A DNA stretch of 35,442 bases from Bacteroidales bacterium (GTDB taxonomy: Bacteria; Bacteroidota; Bacteroidia; Bacteroidales; UBA1556), in the NCBI GenBank assembly GCA_027064095.1, contig JAMOQI010000067.1, positions 1-35,442 on the forward strand. The letters are read 5' to 3'. Positions 1 to 9,469 of this stretch are shown piece after piece. The notes beneath the pieces are model-generated. The model ran no database searches, was not told where the DNA came from, and was given only the letters and a program-made list of their open reading frames with translations. Position 1 is the stretch's first letter; each line of letters starts with the position of its first letter. The translations under genes and the position numbers were made by a program.

Positions 1-692
<692 letters not shown>

Positions 693-722
693 CAATGTAT
701 CATTATTACAATTAACATATTG

Positions 723-752
723 TTGATAATATTTAATTGTTTTATTCGTTTG
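723..752 (+). promoter_or_regulatory. possible Bacteroidota-type promoter for the PPIase block
   Basis: TTG at 723-725 lies 19 bp upstream of TTCGTTTG at 745-752. This matches the Bacteroidota TTTG / TAnnTTTG pattern with one mismatch in the -7 box. It sits 69 bp before the first PPIase start. The mismatch makes the call weak. Confidence 0.3.
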
Positions 753-821
753 TAGAAAGCTTTTTAAAGCTAATAAGAGTTTATATAATTGACAGATAAA
801 GAATTTAAATTTAGATAGATT

Positions 822-2786
822 ATGAGAAAATTAATTTTTGTTTTTCTTCTTATGCCGGTTTTGGTGTTTTCACAAAAACAGAATAAAACACTTTTGACTA
901 TAGATAATCAGTCTTTTAGTAAGGATGAGTTTATGTATGTCTATAATAAAAACAATTCAAATCCCGCAAGTGTTGATAAGAAATCCATCAACGAATATTT
1001 GGATTTATATATTAATTTCAGATTAAAGGTTAAAGAGGCTGAAGACAGAGGAATGGATACAACTATGGCTTTTAAAAGGGAGCTAAAAGGATATAGAGAT
1101 CAATTAGCAAGACCATATCTTACCGATAAGTCTGTAGACTCTAATATTCTTAAAGAAGCTTATGAAAGACTGCAATGGGACATAAGAGCAAGTCATATAA
1201 TGATAGCTGTTGATGAAGATGTTTCAAAAAATGATACAGTTGCGATTAGCGCATATAAAAAACTTTTAGATATAAGAAAGAAAATATTAAACGGTGCTGA
1301 TTTTGCTGAAATGGCTAAAAAGTATTCCGATGACCCTTCAGCAAGAGATATGCCTGCAAGTAGATATAGAGGAGCTCATAAAGGTAACGGTGGAGACTTG
1401 GGATATTTTACTGCTTTCTACATGGTTTATCCTTTCGAAACAGCAGCTTATAATACTCCTGTTGGTGAAATAAGTATGCCTGTTAGAACAAAATATGGGT
1501 ATCATATTATTAAAGTTACAGATAAAATACCTGAGTTAGGTAAGATTGAAGTGAAACATATTAATGTTAAACCTAAATCGGAATCAGAAGCTGATAAATC
1601 TAAGGCGTTATCAAAGATTAAAGAAATTCAGGCTAAGATAAATTCAGGAGAATTGAGCTTTGAGGAGGCTGCCAGACAATATTCAGATGATAAAGGATCA
1701 ATAGAAAAAGGAGGATTATTACCTGCCTTCGAAGTTAGTAGAATGGTGCCTGAGTTTATAAAAGCAATTTCAAAGTTGAAAGTAGATGAAGTTTCAGAAC
1801 CGGTATTTACTGAGTATGGTTGGCATCTTATTAAACTGGTTCGATTGATTAAAATCCCATCTTTTGAGGAATATCTTCCAACAATTAAGTCAAAAGTATC
1901 ACGAGATAGTCGCTCAAATATAAGCCAGGAAGCCGCGATAAATAAATTTAAGAAAGAGTATAAGTTTAAGGAATATCCTAAAAATTTAACTGCTTTTTAT
2001 TCCGTAATAGATTCTTCTATTTATATCAATTCTTGGTCCGCTGATAAAGCTATTGGTCTTACAAAAGTTCTTTTTAAATTGGATGGAAAGAAATATTATC
2101 AAAAAGATTTTGCTAAATATATTGCTTCAAATCAAGCAATGAAACATAAAGGTACTTTGAGGTATTTTACTGATAAAATGTATAATAAATGGGTTGATAA
2201 AATTGTATTGGATTATAAAGATTCTAAGTTAGAGTCAGAAAATTTAGATTTTAAAATGTTAGTACAGGAATACCATGATGGAATTTTACTTTTTGCAATC
2301 AGTGATACTGAAGTTTGGGGTAAAGCAATTAAAGATAGTGCCGGATTGGCTAAATTTTACGAAGACAACAAGCAGAAATATATGTGGAAAGAGAGGGTTG
2401 ATGCATCTCTTTATAAGTGTGCTAATGATTCAGTTGCACAGCTCGTTAAATCATGGTTGACAAAAGGATATTCTTTGGACTCCATTATGAGGATGGCAAA
2501 TCATAAATCAGCATTGAATTTAAGATACGAGAAAGGTAAGTTTGAAGCGGGTGATAATACGGTTGTTGATGAATTAGACCATAAGAAAGGAATTTCCAAT
2601 ATTGTTAAGTCAGGTAAAAGCTATGTGGTGGTTTTAATAAATGAAATATTACCACCTCAACCTAAATCTCTTAATGAAGCGAGAGGATTAATAACAGCAG
2701 ATTATCAAAATTATCTTGAAGAGAAATGGGTAGAGAAGCTTCATAAAGACCATACAGTTATTGTTAATAGAGAATTATTAAATTAG
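822..2786 (+). CDS. periplasmic parvulin-type peptidylprolyl isomerase with two PpiC domains
   Basis: A 654-residue exported protein. The N-terminus MRKLIFVFLLMPVLVFSQ is a clean Sec signal peptide. A SurA_N-like helical segment follows to about residue 118. Then come two parvulin domains: roughly 120-240 (starting RASHIMIAV, with YSDDPSA and YGYHIIKV) and 243-345 (starting EVKHINVK, with YSDDKGS and YGWHLIKL). The remaining ~300 residues are charged and not assigned. Parvulins of this type isomerise X-Pro bonds and hold outer-membrane proteins during periplasmic transit. The lipoprotein gene starts 5 bp after the stop, and the SurA-like gene follows, so the set is probably one operon. The substrate is not visible from sequence. 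Confidence 0.9.
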   Translation: MRKLIFVFLLMPVLVFSQKQNKTLLTIDNQSFSKDEFMYVYNKNNSNPASVDKKSINEYLDLYINFRLKVKEAEDRGMDTTMAFKRELKGYRDQLARPYLTDKSVDSNILKEAYERLQWDIRASHIMIAVDEDVSKNDTVAISAYKKLLDIRKKILNGADFAEMAKKYSDDPSARDMPASRYRGAHKGNGGDLGYFTAFYMVYPFETAAYNTPVGEISMPVRTKYGYHIIKVTDKIPELGKIEVKHINVKPKSESEADKSKALSKIKEIQAKINSGELSFEEAARQYSDDKGSIEKGGLLPAFEVSRMVPEFIKAISKLKVDEVSEPVFTEYGWHLIKLVRLIKIPSFEEYLPTIKSKVSRDSRSNISQEAAINKFKKEYKFKEYPKNLTAFYSVIDSSIYINSWSADKAIGLTKVLFKLDGKKYYQKDFAKYIASNQAMKHKGTLRYFTDKMYNKWVDKIVLDYKDSKLESENLDFKMLVQEYHDGILLFAISDTEVWGKAIKDSAGLAKFYEDNKQKYMWKERVDASLYKCANDSVAQLVKSWLTKGYSLDSIMRMANHKSALNLRYEKGKFEAGDNTVVDELDHKKGISNIVKSGKSYVVVLINEILPPQPKSLNEARGLITADYQNYLEEKWVEKLHKDHTVIVNRELLN

Positions 2787-2791
2787 AAATA

Positions 2792-3643
2792 TTGAAAACT
2801 ATTCTTCCCATATTTGTATTTTTGCTCATTCTTGCTTCTTGTAGCTTTAATAATGAAGAGGGTGATATTATTGCTAGTGTTTATGATAAAAATCTTTATG
2901 CTGAAGATGTTGTTGGGATAGTTCCGGAAGGTGCTAATCCTATTGATAGTGTAAAAATTGTTAAAGATTTTGTCAATCAATGGGTAAAGAAACAGGTTGT
3001 TTTACATAAAGCACTAAATAATGACTATATCTTGGCTTCTGAGAGTAAGGAAATGGAGCGAAAGGTTGAGGATTATAAGAATACTTTGATTATATATCAA
3101 TATCAGAGACATCTTGTTGATCAAAAATTAGATACTGTTGTTAGTTATCAAGAGATTGAAGATTATTATAATAATCATACAAAAGAATTTACACTAAAGG
3201 GAGATATTGTCCAGGTAGCCTATGTGAAGTTTAATAATGATTTTAAGAACATTAAACCGGTAAGAAAGCTTTTCAAAGACTATAATCCGGATAATTTAAG
3301 TAAAATTAAGAAGATTGCGGAGGGTAAATCGGCTAACTATTTTCTTGATGATGAAACATGGATTTTGTTTTCTGATTTGAAGAAAGAAATCCCTATTAAA
3401 ACATATAATAAGAATTTGTTTTTTAAAAATAATAAGTATATAGAATTGAAGGATTCACTCTATACTTATATGCTTAGAATTAATAATTATAAAATTGAAG
3501 ACAGTGTTTCTCCATTGGCTTTTGAGTATGATAACATCAGATCATTGATAATCAATATACGCAAAATGGAGCTTATTGACAAAATGGAGGAAGATGTTTT
3601 TAAAGAGGCACAAGAACAAGGTGCTATTAAAATCGTAGATTAG
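2792..3643 (+). CDS. predicted lipoprotein between two PPIase genes, SurA_N-like, no visible PPIase domain
   Basis: A 283-residue protein with a lipoprotein signal: the hydrophobic stretch ends in the lipobox LASC, with the acylated Cys at residue 17. The start is TTG. An in-frame stop at 2768-2770 and no ATG between leave TTG at 2792 as the only usual start that keeps the signal peptide. The body is helical and charged, with a segment like the N-terminal half of SurA-family proteins (VKDFVNQWVKKQVVLHKA, then KNTLIIYQYQRHLVDQKL). I see none of the parvulin motifs present in its two neighbours. It is best described as a non-catalytic, membrane-anchored relative of the flanking chaperones; that role is inference. 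Confidence 0.75.
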   Translation: MKTILPIFVFLLILASCSFNNEEGDIIASVYDKNLYAEDVVGIVPEGANPIDSVKIVKDFVNQWVKKQVVLHKALNNDYILASESKEMERKVEDYKNTLIIYQYQRHLVDQKLDTVVSYQEIEDYYNNHTKEFTLKGDIVQVAYVKFNNDFKNIKPVRKLFKDYNPDNLSKIKKIAEGKSANYFLDDETWILFSDLKKEIPIKTYNKNLFFKNNKYIELKDSLYTYMLRINNYKIEDSVSPLAFEYDNIRSLIINIRKMELIDKMEEDVFKEAQEQGAIKIVD

Positions 3644-3688
3644 GTTGTTAGTTGATTTGAAACTACTAACCAATATTAAATTAGATAC

Positions 3689-5050
3689 ATGAAAAATTTA
3701 TTAAGTACAGTAAGAACAGCAGGAATATTATTAGTATTTATTTTTAGTTTTATTGCTTTTCAAGGGCACTCGCAAGGAAAAATTATTGATAAAGTTGTTG
3801 CCATAGTAGGAGGTAATGAAGTTTTGTATTCTGATGTTGAAAATCAATATATGCAATATTTAATGCAAGGCTATACTACTAATGGACGAGCTATTAGATG
3901 CGAAATATTTGAGCAGATACTTTTTGCTAAACTTTTACTTAATCAGGCACAATTGGATAGTGTTGATGTTTCTGACGAACAAGTAGAGGGTGAATTGGAC
4001 CGTCGATTGAGATATTTTATTTCTCAAATAGGTTCTCAAGAAAAATTAGAACAATATTATAATAAAAGTATTTTAGAAATTAAAAATGACCTTCGTTCAA
4101 CAATTCATGACCAGATGATGTCGGAGCAAGTAAAGAATAATATTACTAAAGATGTTACTATCACTCCCTCAGAAGTTCGGGAATTTTATAAAAGTATACC
4201 TAAAGATAGTGTTCCTTTAATTAGTTCAGAGTATCAGTATTCTAGTATTATAATAGTTCCGAAAGTAAGAAAAGAAGAGAAGGAATATGCTCGTAAAAAA
4301 CTTGAAGGAATACGAAAAAGAATACTGGATGGAGAGAGCTTTGAATCTATGGCTAGGATATATTCCGAAGATCCGGGTTCTGCTATGAAGGGTGGAGAAT
4401 TAGGAGAATTTAGCCGTGGTGTAATGTATCCTGAGTTCGAAGCTGCTGCTTTTGCTCTTCAACCCAACGAAGTAAGTAATATTATCGAGACCGAAGCAGG
4501 TTACCATATCCTCAAATTAATTAAACGTAAAGGAGACTTTATTAATGTACGTCACATACTTATCAAAACTAAGGTATCTCCTTTGTCTTTGCAGCTTGCA
4601 ATGGATAAAATGGATAGTGTTTATCAGCTTGTTTCTTCCGGAGTGATGACTTTTGAATCTGCAGCATTACGCTTCTCTGATGACGATAGCAAGTTCAGTG
4701 GAGGTGTTGCTATTAATCCCAAAAGTGGCAGTAATGTTTTCGCCCCCGAAGATATAGATAAAGAATTGTTCTTTAAACTTGAAAAGATGAATGTTGGTGA
4801 ATTGGCGAAACCTTCGATGTATGATAAAGATAGGGATGTGAAGGCCATAAGAATTGTTAGATTAGATAAAAGAACAGAACCACACAGGGCAACCTTAGAG
4901 AAGGATTATGATAAAATTCAGAATTTGGCCTTGGAAAATAAAAAGTCAGAAGCCATCAGTAATTGGATACAAGAAAAGTCAAAGAAAACATACATTATTA
5001 TTCTTGATGATGACCTTAAGAAGTGTAAGTTTAATTATAAATGGGAGTAA
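3689..5050 (+). CDS. surA: SurA-like periplasmic peptidylprolyl isomerase
   Basis: A 453-residue exported protein with the SurA layout. The signal peptide covers about 1-29, ending near FQGHSQG. A SurA_N domain starts at IIDKVVAIVGGNEVLYSDVE, the usual SurA opening. Parvulin domain 1 covers about 179-280 (YSEDPGSAMKGGELGEF, EAGYHILKL) and domain 2 about 283-395 (VRHILIKTK, then a more diverged core). SurA escorts unfolded beta-barrel proteins to the BAM complex, and bamA lies about 10 kb downstream. Length is close to E. coli SurA (428). The stop overlaps, or lies 2 bp before, the MoxR start, which suggests co-transcription. Domain 2 is weaker at the catalytic-site positions, so it may not be active. 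Confidence 0.88.
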   Translation: MKNLLSTVRTAGILLVFIFSFIAFQGHSQGKIIDKVVAIVGGNEVLYSDVENQYMQYLMQGYTTNGRAIRCEIFEQILFAKLLLNQAQLDSVDVSDEQVEGELDRRLRYFISQIGSQEKLEQYYNKSILEIKNDLRSTIHDQMMSEQVKNNITKDVTITPSEVREFYKSIPKDSVPLISSEYQYSSIIIVPKVRKEEKEYARKKLEGIRKRILDGESFESMARIYSEDPGSAMKGGELGEFSRGVMYPEFEAAAFALQPNEVSNIIETEAGYHILKLIKRKGDFINVRHILIKTKVSPLSLQLAMDKMDSVYQLVSSGVMTFESAALRFSDDDSKFSGGVAINPKSGSNVFAPEDIDKELFFKLEKMNVGELAKPSMYDKDRDVKAIRIVRLDKRTEPHRATLEKDYDKIQNLALENKKSEAISNWIQEKSKKTYIIILDDDLKKCKFNYKWE

Positions 5051-6030
5051 GAATGCAGGATAATTATAAAAATGAAAAGGAGGCTTTTGAATCTCTTATG
5101 CAGAAATTCCAATTGCTTAAAGCAGAGATTGGAAAAGTAATCATTGGGCAAGATGATGTTGTCAAAGGTTTATTAATTTCTATTTTTAGTAATGGTCATT
5201 GTCTTTTGGTAGGAGTTCCCGGTCTGGCTAAAACATTAATGGTAAATACTTTATCACAAGCTCTGGGGCTTGATTTTAAGAGGATACAATTTACTCCTGA
5301 TTTGATGCCTTCTGATATTCTTGGTACTGAAATTTTAGATGAAAATAGGAAGTTTAAATTTATTCAAGGACCAATTTTTTCAAATATTATTCTTGCTGAT
5401 GAGATTAATAGAACTCCACCAAAAACTCAGGCTGCACTTCTTGAAGCAATGCAAGAGCGAAATGTTACTGTGGCAGGCAATGAGTATTCTTTGGATAAAC
5501 CTTTTTTTGTGTTGGCAACACAAAACCCAATTGAACAAGAAGGAACTTATCCTTTGCCGGAAGCACAGCTCGACCGCTTTATGTTTAATTTAGTGCTAGA
5601 TTATCCTTCTCTTGAACAAGAGTTAGATATTGTGAAAGGTACCACAGGAATGGCTGTTCAGGAAGTTAATAAAGTAGTCTCTGGCAATGAAATTTTGTAT
5701 TTTCAAGAACTAATTCGTAAATTGCCGGTTGCAGATAATGTTTATGAGTTTGCTGTAAAATTGGTGCATTCTACAAGACCTAATACCAGTAGAGCCCACG
5801 ATTATGCTAATAAATATCTACTTTGGGGTGCAGGCCCACGTGCCTCACAGTATTTAATAATTGCAGCAAAAGTACATGCTGCATTTTCCGGTAAGTATTC
5901 TCCGGATATTGAAGATGTTAAAACTGTCGCAATACCGGTCTTGAGGCATAGAATAGTTAAAAATTACAAAGCTGAAGCTGATGGTTTTACTGTCGAAAGT
6001 TTAATAGATAATTTTGTTTCAGCATTATAA
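5041..6030 (+). CDS. MoxR-family AAA+ ATPase
   Basis: A 329-residue cytoplasmic AAA+ ATPase of the MoxR group, which act as chaperones in the maturation of protein complexes. Walker A is GVPGLAKT (about 58-65), Walker B ends in ILADEINR, the sensor region is FVLATQNPIEQEGTYPLPEA, and the C-terminal AAA lid follows. Two starts are possible: ATG 5041 overlaps the surA stop by 10 bp, while ATG 5053 lies just after it with GGGAG at 5043-5047 at good Shine-Dalgarno spacing. Since Bacteroidota rarely use Shine-Dalgarno, I keep the longer form and flag the doubt. In this phylum moxR often sits with DUF58 and Bat (VWA) genes; here it is the last gene on the strand and no such partners follow. Confidence 0.93.
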   Translation: MGVRMQDNYKNEKEAFESLMQKFQLLKAEIGKVIIGQDDVVKGLLISIFSNGHCLLVGVPGLAKTLMVNTLSQALGLDFKRIQFTPDLMPSDILGTEILDENRKFKFIQGPIFSNIILADEINRTPPKTQAALLEAMQERNVTVAGNEYSLDKPFFVLATQNPIEQEGTYPLPEAQLDRFMFNLVLDYPSLEQELDIVKGTTGMAVQEVNKVVSGNEILYFQELIRKLPVADNVYEFAVKLVHSTRPNTSRAHDYANKYLLWGAGPRASQYLIIAAKVHAAFSGKYSPDIEDVKTVAIPVLRHRIVKNYKAEADGFTVESLIDNFVSAL

Positions 6031-6039
6031 TTTATAACT

Positions 6040-7674
6040 TTAGCTCAAATATTTTGCTACAATTGGAATCCTCCGTCCCATTCCAAAAGCTTTAGATGAA
6101 ACACGTAAAATTGGTGGAGTTTGATATCTTTTGTGCTCATTGGTATTTACCATTTTTAAAACTCTTTTAACAATAGCTTTGTCATATCCTTTTGATATTA
6201 TCTCATCAGGCCCAATTCTATTTTCAATATATTCGTATAGAATAGCATCCAAAATATCATAATCAGGAAGAGAATCGCTGTCTTTTTGATCTGGTCGAAG
6301 CTCTGCTGATGGAGGCTTAGTTATGGTGTTCCAAGGAATAACTTCCTCATCTTTATTGATAAATCTTGCCAGTTTGAAAACATCTGTTTTATATACATCT
6401 CCCAAAACAGATAAACCACCATTCATATCTCCATATAGAGTCCCATAACCTACGGCAGCTTCACTTTTATTAGAAGTGTTAAGTAAAATATTTCCGAATT
6501 TGTTAGAAAAAGCCATTAATAGTACTCCTCGTATTCTTGCTTGTAAATTCTCCTCTGCAATATTAAATTCCAATCCTTTGAAAAATGGAGATAGAGATTT
6601 TTCAAAGGATTCATATATGCTTTTGATAGGGATGATATAATCTTTTATGCCAATATTTTTTGCTAAATCTTCAGCGTCTTTAATAGAATGATCTGAAGAG
6701 TATTGTGAAGGTAATAAAACAGCTTCAACGTTTTCTTTGCCTAGTGCCCTTTGTGCTAATACTAACGTAACAGCTGAGTCAATTCCTCCCGATAAACCTA
6801 AAATAGCTTTCTTGAAACCTAGTTTGCCAAAATAATTTTTTATTCCCATTACTAAAGCATCATGTATTAACTCTATTTTTGAAAAAGATTTCTGCACTTC
6901 CGGGGTTCTGACAGATATCTCAGATGTGTCAAATTCAAGATAGTCTTCTTTAAAATAGTCCAATTCTTCTACTATCTCTCCTTTAGCATTTATAATCAAC
7001 GAACCTCCATCGAAAAGTAACTCTGTTTGGGCACCTACATGATTAACATAATATATTGGTAAGTTGTACTTTATAGCATTCTTCTTTAATACATCAATTC
7101 TAATTTTTGATTGTTCGTAATTAAAAGGAGAAGCGGCAATATTGATTATGAAATCTGGATTTTGTGATATTAATTCATCCATTGGATTTATAGAATACAT
7201 TGGAATATCATCAACATTCCATAAGTCTTCGCAAATAGTTAAAGCAATCTTTTTATCCTGATATTCAATAATATTAAAATCTTTGTTTTGTTCGAAATAT
7301 CTGTATTCATCAAAAATATCATAGGTAGGGAGGAGGGTCTTGTTTACTTTATGCACTACTTTTCCATTATTTAAAAACCAAGCTGAATTAAATAAACGCT
7401 TACCTTTGTTAGAAGTATTATTGCTTGGTGCTCCTACAATTGCAGCTATGCCAATACAGTGCTTCGCTATTTTGTTTATTGAAGATTCACATTTTCTTAT
7501 AAAATCATCAAATTCAAGAAAATCTCTTGGCGGATATCCGGATATTGATAGTTCTGAAAATATTATTAAATCAGTATTATTTGATTTAGCTTTGTTGATG
7601 TCTTTTATTATCTTATCCTCATTGAAATCAAAATTGCCAATATGATAATTTAATTGAGAGATTGCTATCTTCAT
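6040..7674 (-). CDS. nadE: glutamine-dependent NAD+ synthetase
   Basis: A 544-residue two-domain enzyme that makes NAD+ from nicotinic acid adenine dinucleotide, ATP and glutamine-derived ammonia. The N-terminal nitrilase-fold glutaminase shows its catalytic triad: Glu41 (FSELSISGYPPRDF), Lys112 (NKTLLPTYD) and Cys148 (LTICEDLW). The C-terminal synthetase has the PP-loop LGLSGGIDSAVTLVLA and, downstream, the conserved SNKSEAAVGYGTLYGDMNGG region. The frame can be extended 12 codons upstream to 7710, but MKIAISQLNY at 7674 is the usual start of the domain. It converges with moxR, with 9 bp between stops and no terminator seen. nadK, the next step to NADP, lies 5 kb away on the other strand. 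Confidence 0.96.
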   Translation of the reverse strand: MKIAISQLNYHIGNFDFNEDKIIKDINKAKSNNTDLIIFSELSISGYPPRDFLEFDDFIRKCESSINKIAKHCIGIAAIVGAPSNNTSNKGKRLFNSAWFLNNGKVVHKVNKTLLPTYDIFDEYRYFEQNKDFNIIEYQDKKIALTICEDLWNVDDIPMYSINPMDELISQNPDFIINIAASPFNYEQSKIRIDVLKKNAIKYNLPIYYVNHVGAQTELLFDGGSLIINAKGEIVEELDYFKEDYLEFDTSEISVRTPEVQKSFSKIELIHDALVMGIKNYFGKLGFKKAILGLSGGIDSAVTLVLAQRALGKENVEAVLLPSQYSSDHSIKDAEDLAKNIGIKDYIIPIKSIYESFEKSLSPFFKGLEFNIAEENLQARIRGVLLMAFSNKFGNILLNTSNKSEAAVGYGTLYGDMNGGLSVLGDVYKTDVFKLARFINKDEEVIPWNTITKPPSAELRPDQKDSDSLPDYDILDAILYEYIENRIGPDEIISKGYDKAIVKRVLKMVNTNEHKRYQTPPILRVSSKAFGMGRRIPIVAKYLS

Positions 7675-7748
7675 TATTGTTGTTTTATATAAAAAATGAG
7701 CCTCATACATACTCGACGAAGCCCATAATATTTTCTAATTCAATTGTT

Positions 7749-8513
7749 TTAAAATAAAAATCCAGCGGTTAAGGATATTTTTTTAAAAAAAGCAGACTCT
7801 TTAGCCTTAGTTATTTTGTTTTCGTTACTTAATGCATTTGTTAGGCCGTTGTCAAATCCTAAACTTGCGTACGCAGAGAAAGTTTGACTAATAGCATATT
7901 CTGCACCTAATGCAAAACTAAAAGATAGTCTGTAGAAGGATGTGTAATCTTTCATCTCAACATCTTCACTTGTAAGAGTTTTTGAGGGATTACCGTAAAC
8001 GAAATTATCATCAGCAAAACTGCTAACTCTAAAATCATGTCTTACTCCCAGTTGTGCAAAGTAGGTGAAATATCCCATTTGATTGGTTTTAAGCTTTAAT
8101 AATGTAGGAATCTCTATAAAATTTACCCTATAAGCTCTACTCCTCATCCCCATAACATTGTTGTTATTACTAATCTCAGCAGAGTCTTCATAAATTATTT
8201 TACCTCCCAGGCTATTGAATGCTATCCCTGTAGAGACGGTGTAATTCTTAGTAAAATTATAATCTACTAATAAACCATAAGAATATCCTATTCTATTACC
8301 ATCACTCTCATAATCTGTAGTTTTTGGTTGTAACCAGCTAGAACCAATATTTCCATAAATACCAAGTCTTACTGCTCTAAATGTGCTTTCAGGAACATAA
8401 TTATCTGCTGCTACACTCTTTGATTTTATTTCTGTTGTATCGGTTTGTGCATTTGTATATCCTATTGAGCCGATTACGACTAATAAAGATATTATTAATT
8501 TGTTTAATTTCAT
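7749..8513 (-). CDS. outer-membrane beta-barrel protein, porin/PorT-like
   Basis: A 254-residue exported protein. The signal peptide MKLNKLIISLLVVIGSIGYT ends near NAQ. A short linker follows, then alternating amphipathic strands with aromatic ends: VRLGIYGNIGSSWLQP, IGYSYGLLVDYNFTKNYTVS, AYRVNFIEIPTLLKLKT, RLSFSFALGAEYAISQTF. The C-terminus KISLTAGFLF ends in Phe, as barrel proteins do. The pattern fits the small outer-membrane barrel families common in Bacteroidota (PorT or OMP_b-brl type). No substrate or partner can be read from the sequence. It lies 74 bp upstream of nadE on the same strand and has a long AT-rich region before its own start. Confidence 0.82.
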   Translation of the reverse strand: MKLNKLIISLLVVIGSIGYTNAQTDTTEIKSKSVAADNYVPESTFRAVRLGIYGNIGSSWLQPKTTDYESDGNRIGYSYGLLVDYNFTKNYTVSTGIAFNSLGGKIIYEDSAEISNNNNVMGMRSRAYRVNFIEIPTLLKLKTNQMGYFTYFAQLGVRHDFRVSSFADDNFVYGNPSKTLTSEDVEMKDYTSFYRLSFSFALGAEYAISQTFSAYASLGFDNGLTNALSNENKITKAKESAFFKKISLTAGFLF

Positions 8514-8919
8514 TTTAATTAGTTTAAATAATTATAATTTAAAAAATGTCTTAACTTTATAACAATATTAGTATAAACGATAAATTTATTCAATAAGTAT
8601 TTTTGACAATTGAATATTGTATATGTTTAAGTTTGCGAAAATAATAAGAATATTTATTATCAATCAAATATTTCACTAAAATCACTAAGATATTTAATAT
8701 TATTATTGTTATTTTATTAATATATTTAAATAGGAAGTTTTCATTTCAGAATATTATCAATACTTATTGAATTCTTGAGTTTTGAAGAATTCCTATTAAT
8801 AAATTTACTAAGAGATAATTAGAAATAAAAAAAATAAAAAAAAAGTGCTTATGAATATTAAATTATTATATCTTTGCAGTCCGAAATTAGAATTTATAAT
8901 AAATTAAAATTTTATAGAA
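8514..8919. other. 406-bp AT-rich divergent intergenic region
   Basis: No gene is supported here. The gap separates the minus-strand barrel gene from HU. It contains a 14-bp inverted repeat with arms ATTCAATAAGTATT at 8588-8601 and AATACTTATTGAAT at 8759-8772, 157 bp apart. A perfect hairpin overlaps the second arm: GAATTCTT 8769-8776 and AAGAATTC 8785-8792, loop 8 nt. The HU promoter lies at the right end. No matching -7 box for the minus-strand gene was found. Confidence 0.6.
8869..8876 (+). promoter_or_regulatory. -7 box of the HU promoter
   Basis: TATCTTTG is a full match to the Bacteroidota -7 consensus TAnnTTTG and is followed by GCA. The expected start point lies about 35-40 bp before the HU ATG. 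No clear -33 TTG is present at 19-20 bp spacing. Confidence 0.5.
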
Positions 8920-9204
8920 ATGACAAAAGCAGAAATCGTAGCAGAGATTGCTAACAAGACTGGAATTGAGAAAATTGCTGTTCAATCAGTAGTAGAAACT
9001 TTTATGGATACTCTTAAAGGTGCAATGATCAATGGTGAAAATGTTTATTTACGTGGTTTTGGTTCTTTTATTATTAAAGAGAGAGCAGAAAAAACTGGTA
9101 GAAATATTTCAAAAAATATTACAATTAAAATTCCAGCACACAAAATCCCAGCTTTTAAACCAGCTAAAACTTTTGTAACTGACGTTAAAGAAAATTTAAA
9201 ATAA
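8920..9204 (+). CDS. HU/IHF-family DNA-binding protein
   Basis: A 94-residue nucleoid protein of the HU/IHF family. The N-terminal helices MTKAEIVAEIANKTGIEKIA lead to the conserved GFGSF turn (YLRGFGSFIIKERAEKTGRN), then the beta-arm and the C-terminal VTDVKENLK. These proteins bind DNA as dimers and bend it. The arm reads RNISKNITIKIPAHKIPAFK rather than the common RNPQTGE form, a variant that keeps the Pro tip and the basic residues. It is followed after 15 bp by the gene for a tiny basic protein, and both end at a strong terminator, so they probably share one transcript. Confidence 0.95.
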   Translation: MTKAEIVAEIANKTGIEKIAVQSVVETFMDTLKGAMINGENVYLRGFGSFIIKERAEKTGRNISKNITIKIPAHKIPAFKPAKTFVTDVKENLK

Positions 9205-9219
9205 TTTAAAACTTTAGTT

Positions 9220-9309
9220 ATGCCAAGTGGTAAAAAGAGAAAAAGACATAAGATGTCTACTCACAAACGTAAGAAAAGATTACGTAAGAATCGTCACAAG
9301 AAGAAATAA
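9220..9309 (+). CDS. 29-residue AURKAIP1/COX24-domain-like basic protein
   Basis: A very short gene: ATG at 9220, 29 codons, TAA at 9307-9309. The product starts MPSGKKRKRHKMSTHKRKKR and ends RLRKNRHKKK. About 19 of 29 residues are Lys, Arg or His. The core KMSTHKRKKRLRKNRHK resembles the C-terminal COX24/AURKAIP1 motif of mitochondrial small-subunit protein mS38, and short proteins of this type are annotated across Bacteroidota. This composition suggests an rRNA-bound ribosomal protein. It lies 15 bp after HU and just before a terminator. The reading is strong because the frame is uniformly basic and stops cleanly; the ribosomal role is inference from the family. Confidence 0.85.
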   Translation: MPSGKKRKRHKMSTHKRKKRLRKNRHKKK

Positions 9310-9334
9310 TTTGTTTTTGTGATAAAAAAGAAAT

Positions 9335-9380
9335 ACAATTACACGCTCCACAATATTGGACGTGTAATTGTTTCTGTTTT
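9335..9380 (+). terminator. Rho-independent terminator after HU and the 29-residue gene
   Basis: The 11-bp perfect stem ACAATTACACG (9335-9345) pairs with CGTGTAATTGT (9361-9371). After a one-base bulge it is extended by TCCA/TGGA around a CAATAT loop. A T-rich stretch (TTCTGTTTT) follows. Confidence 0.85.
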
Positions 9381-9469
9381 AAACCTTTTGGTTTTAATAT
9401 CTAACCTGTAGCCAAATAATTTTAATAAGGTGAAAGGTGTTATCAAATCTCTCCTGCATTGTTTTCGAA

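Noticed and set aside
3647..3670. Hairpin GTTAGT/ACTAAC between the lipoprotein and surA-like genes
   Set aside because: Only 6 bp with a 12-nt loop and no T tract; too weak to call a terminator or attenuator in AT-rich sequence.
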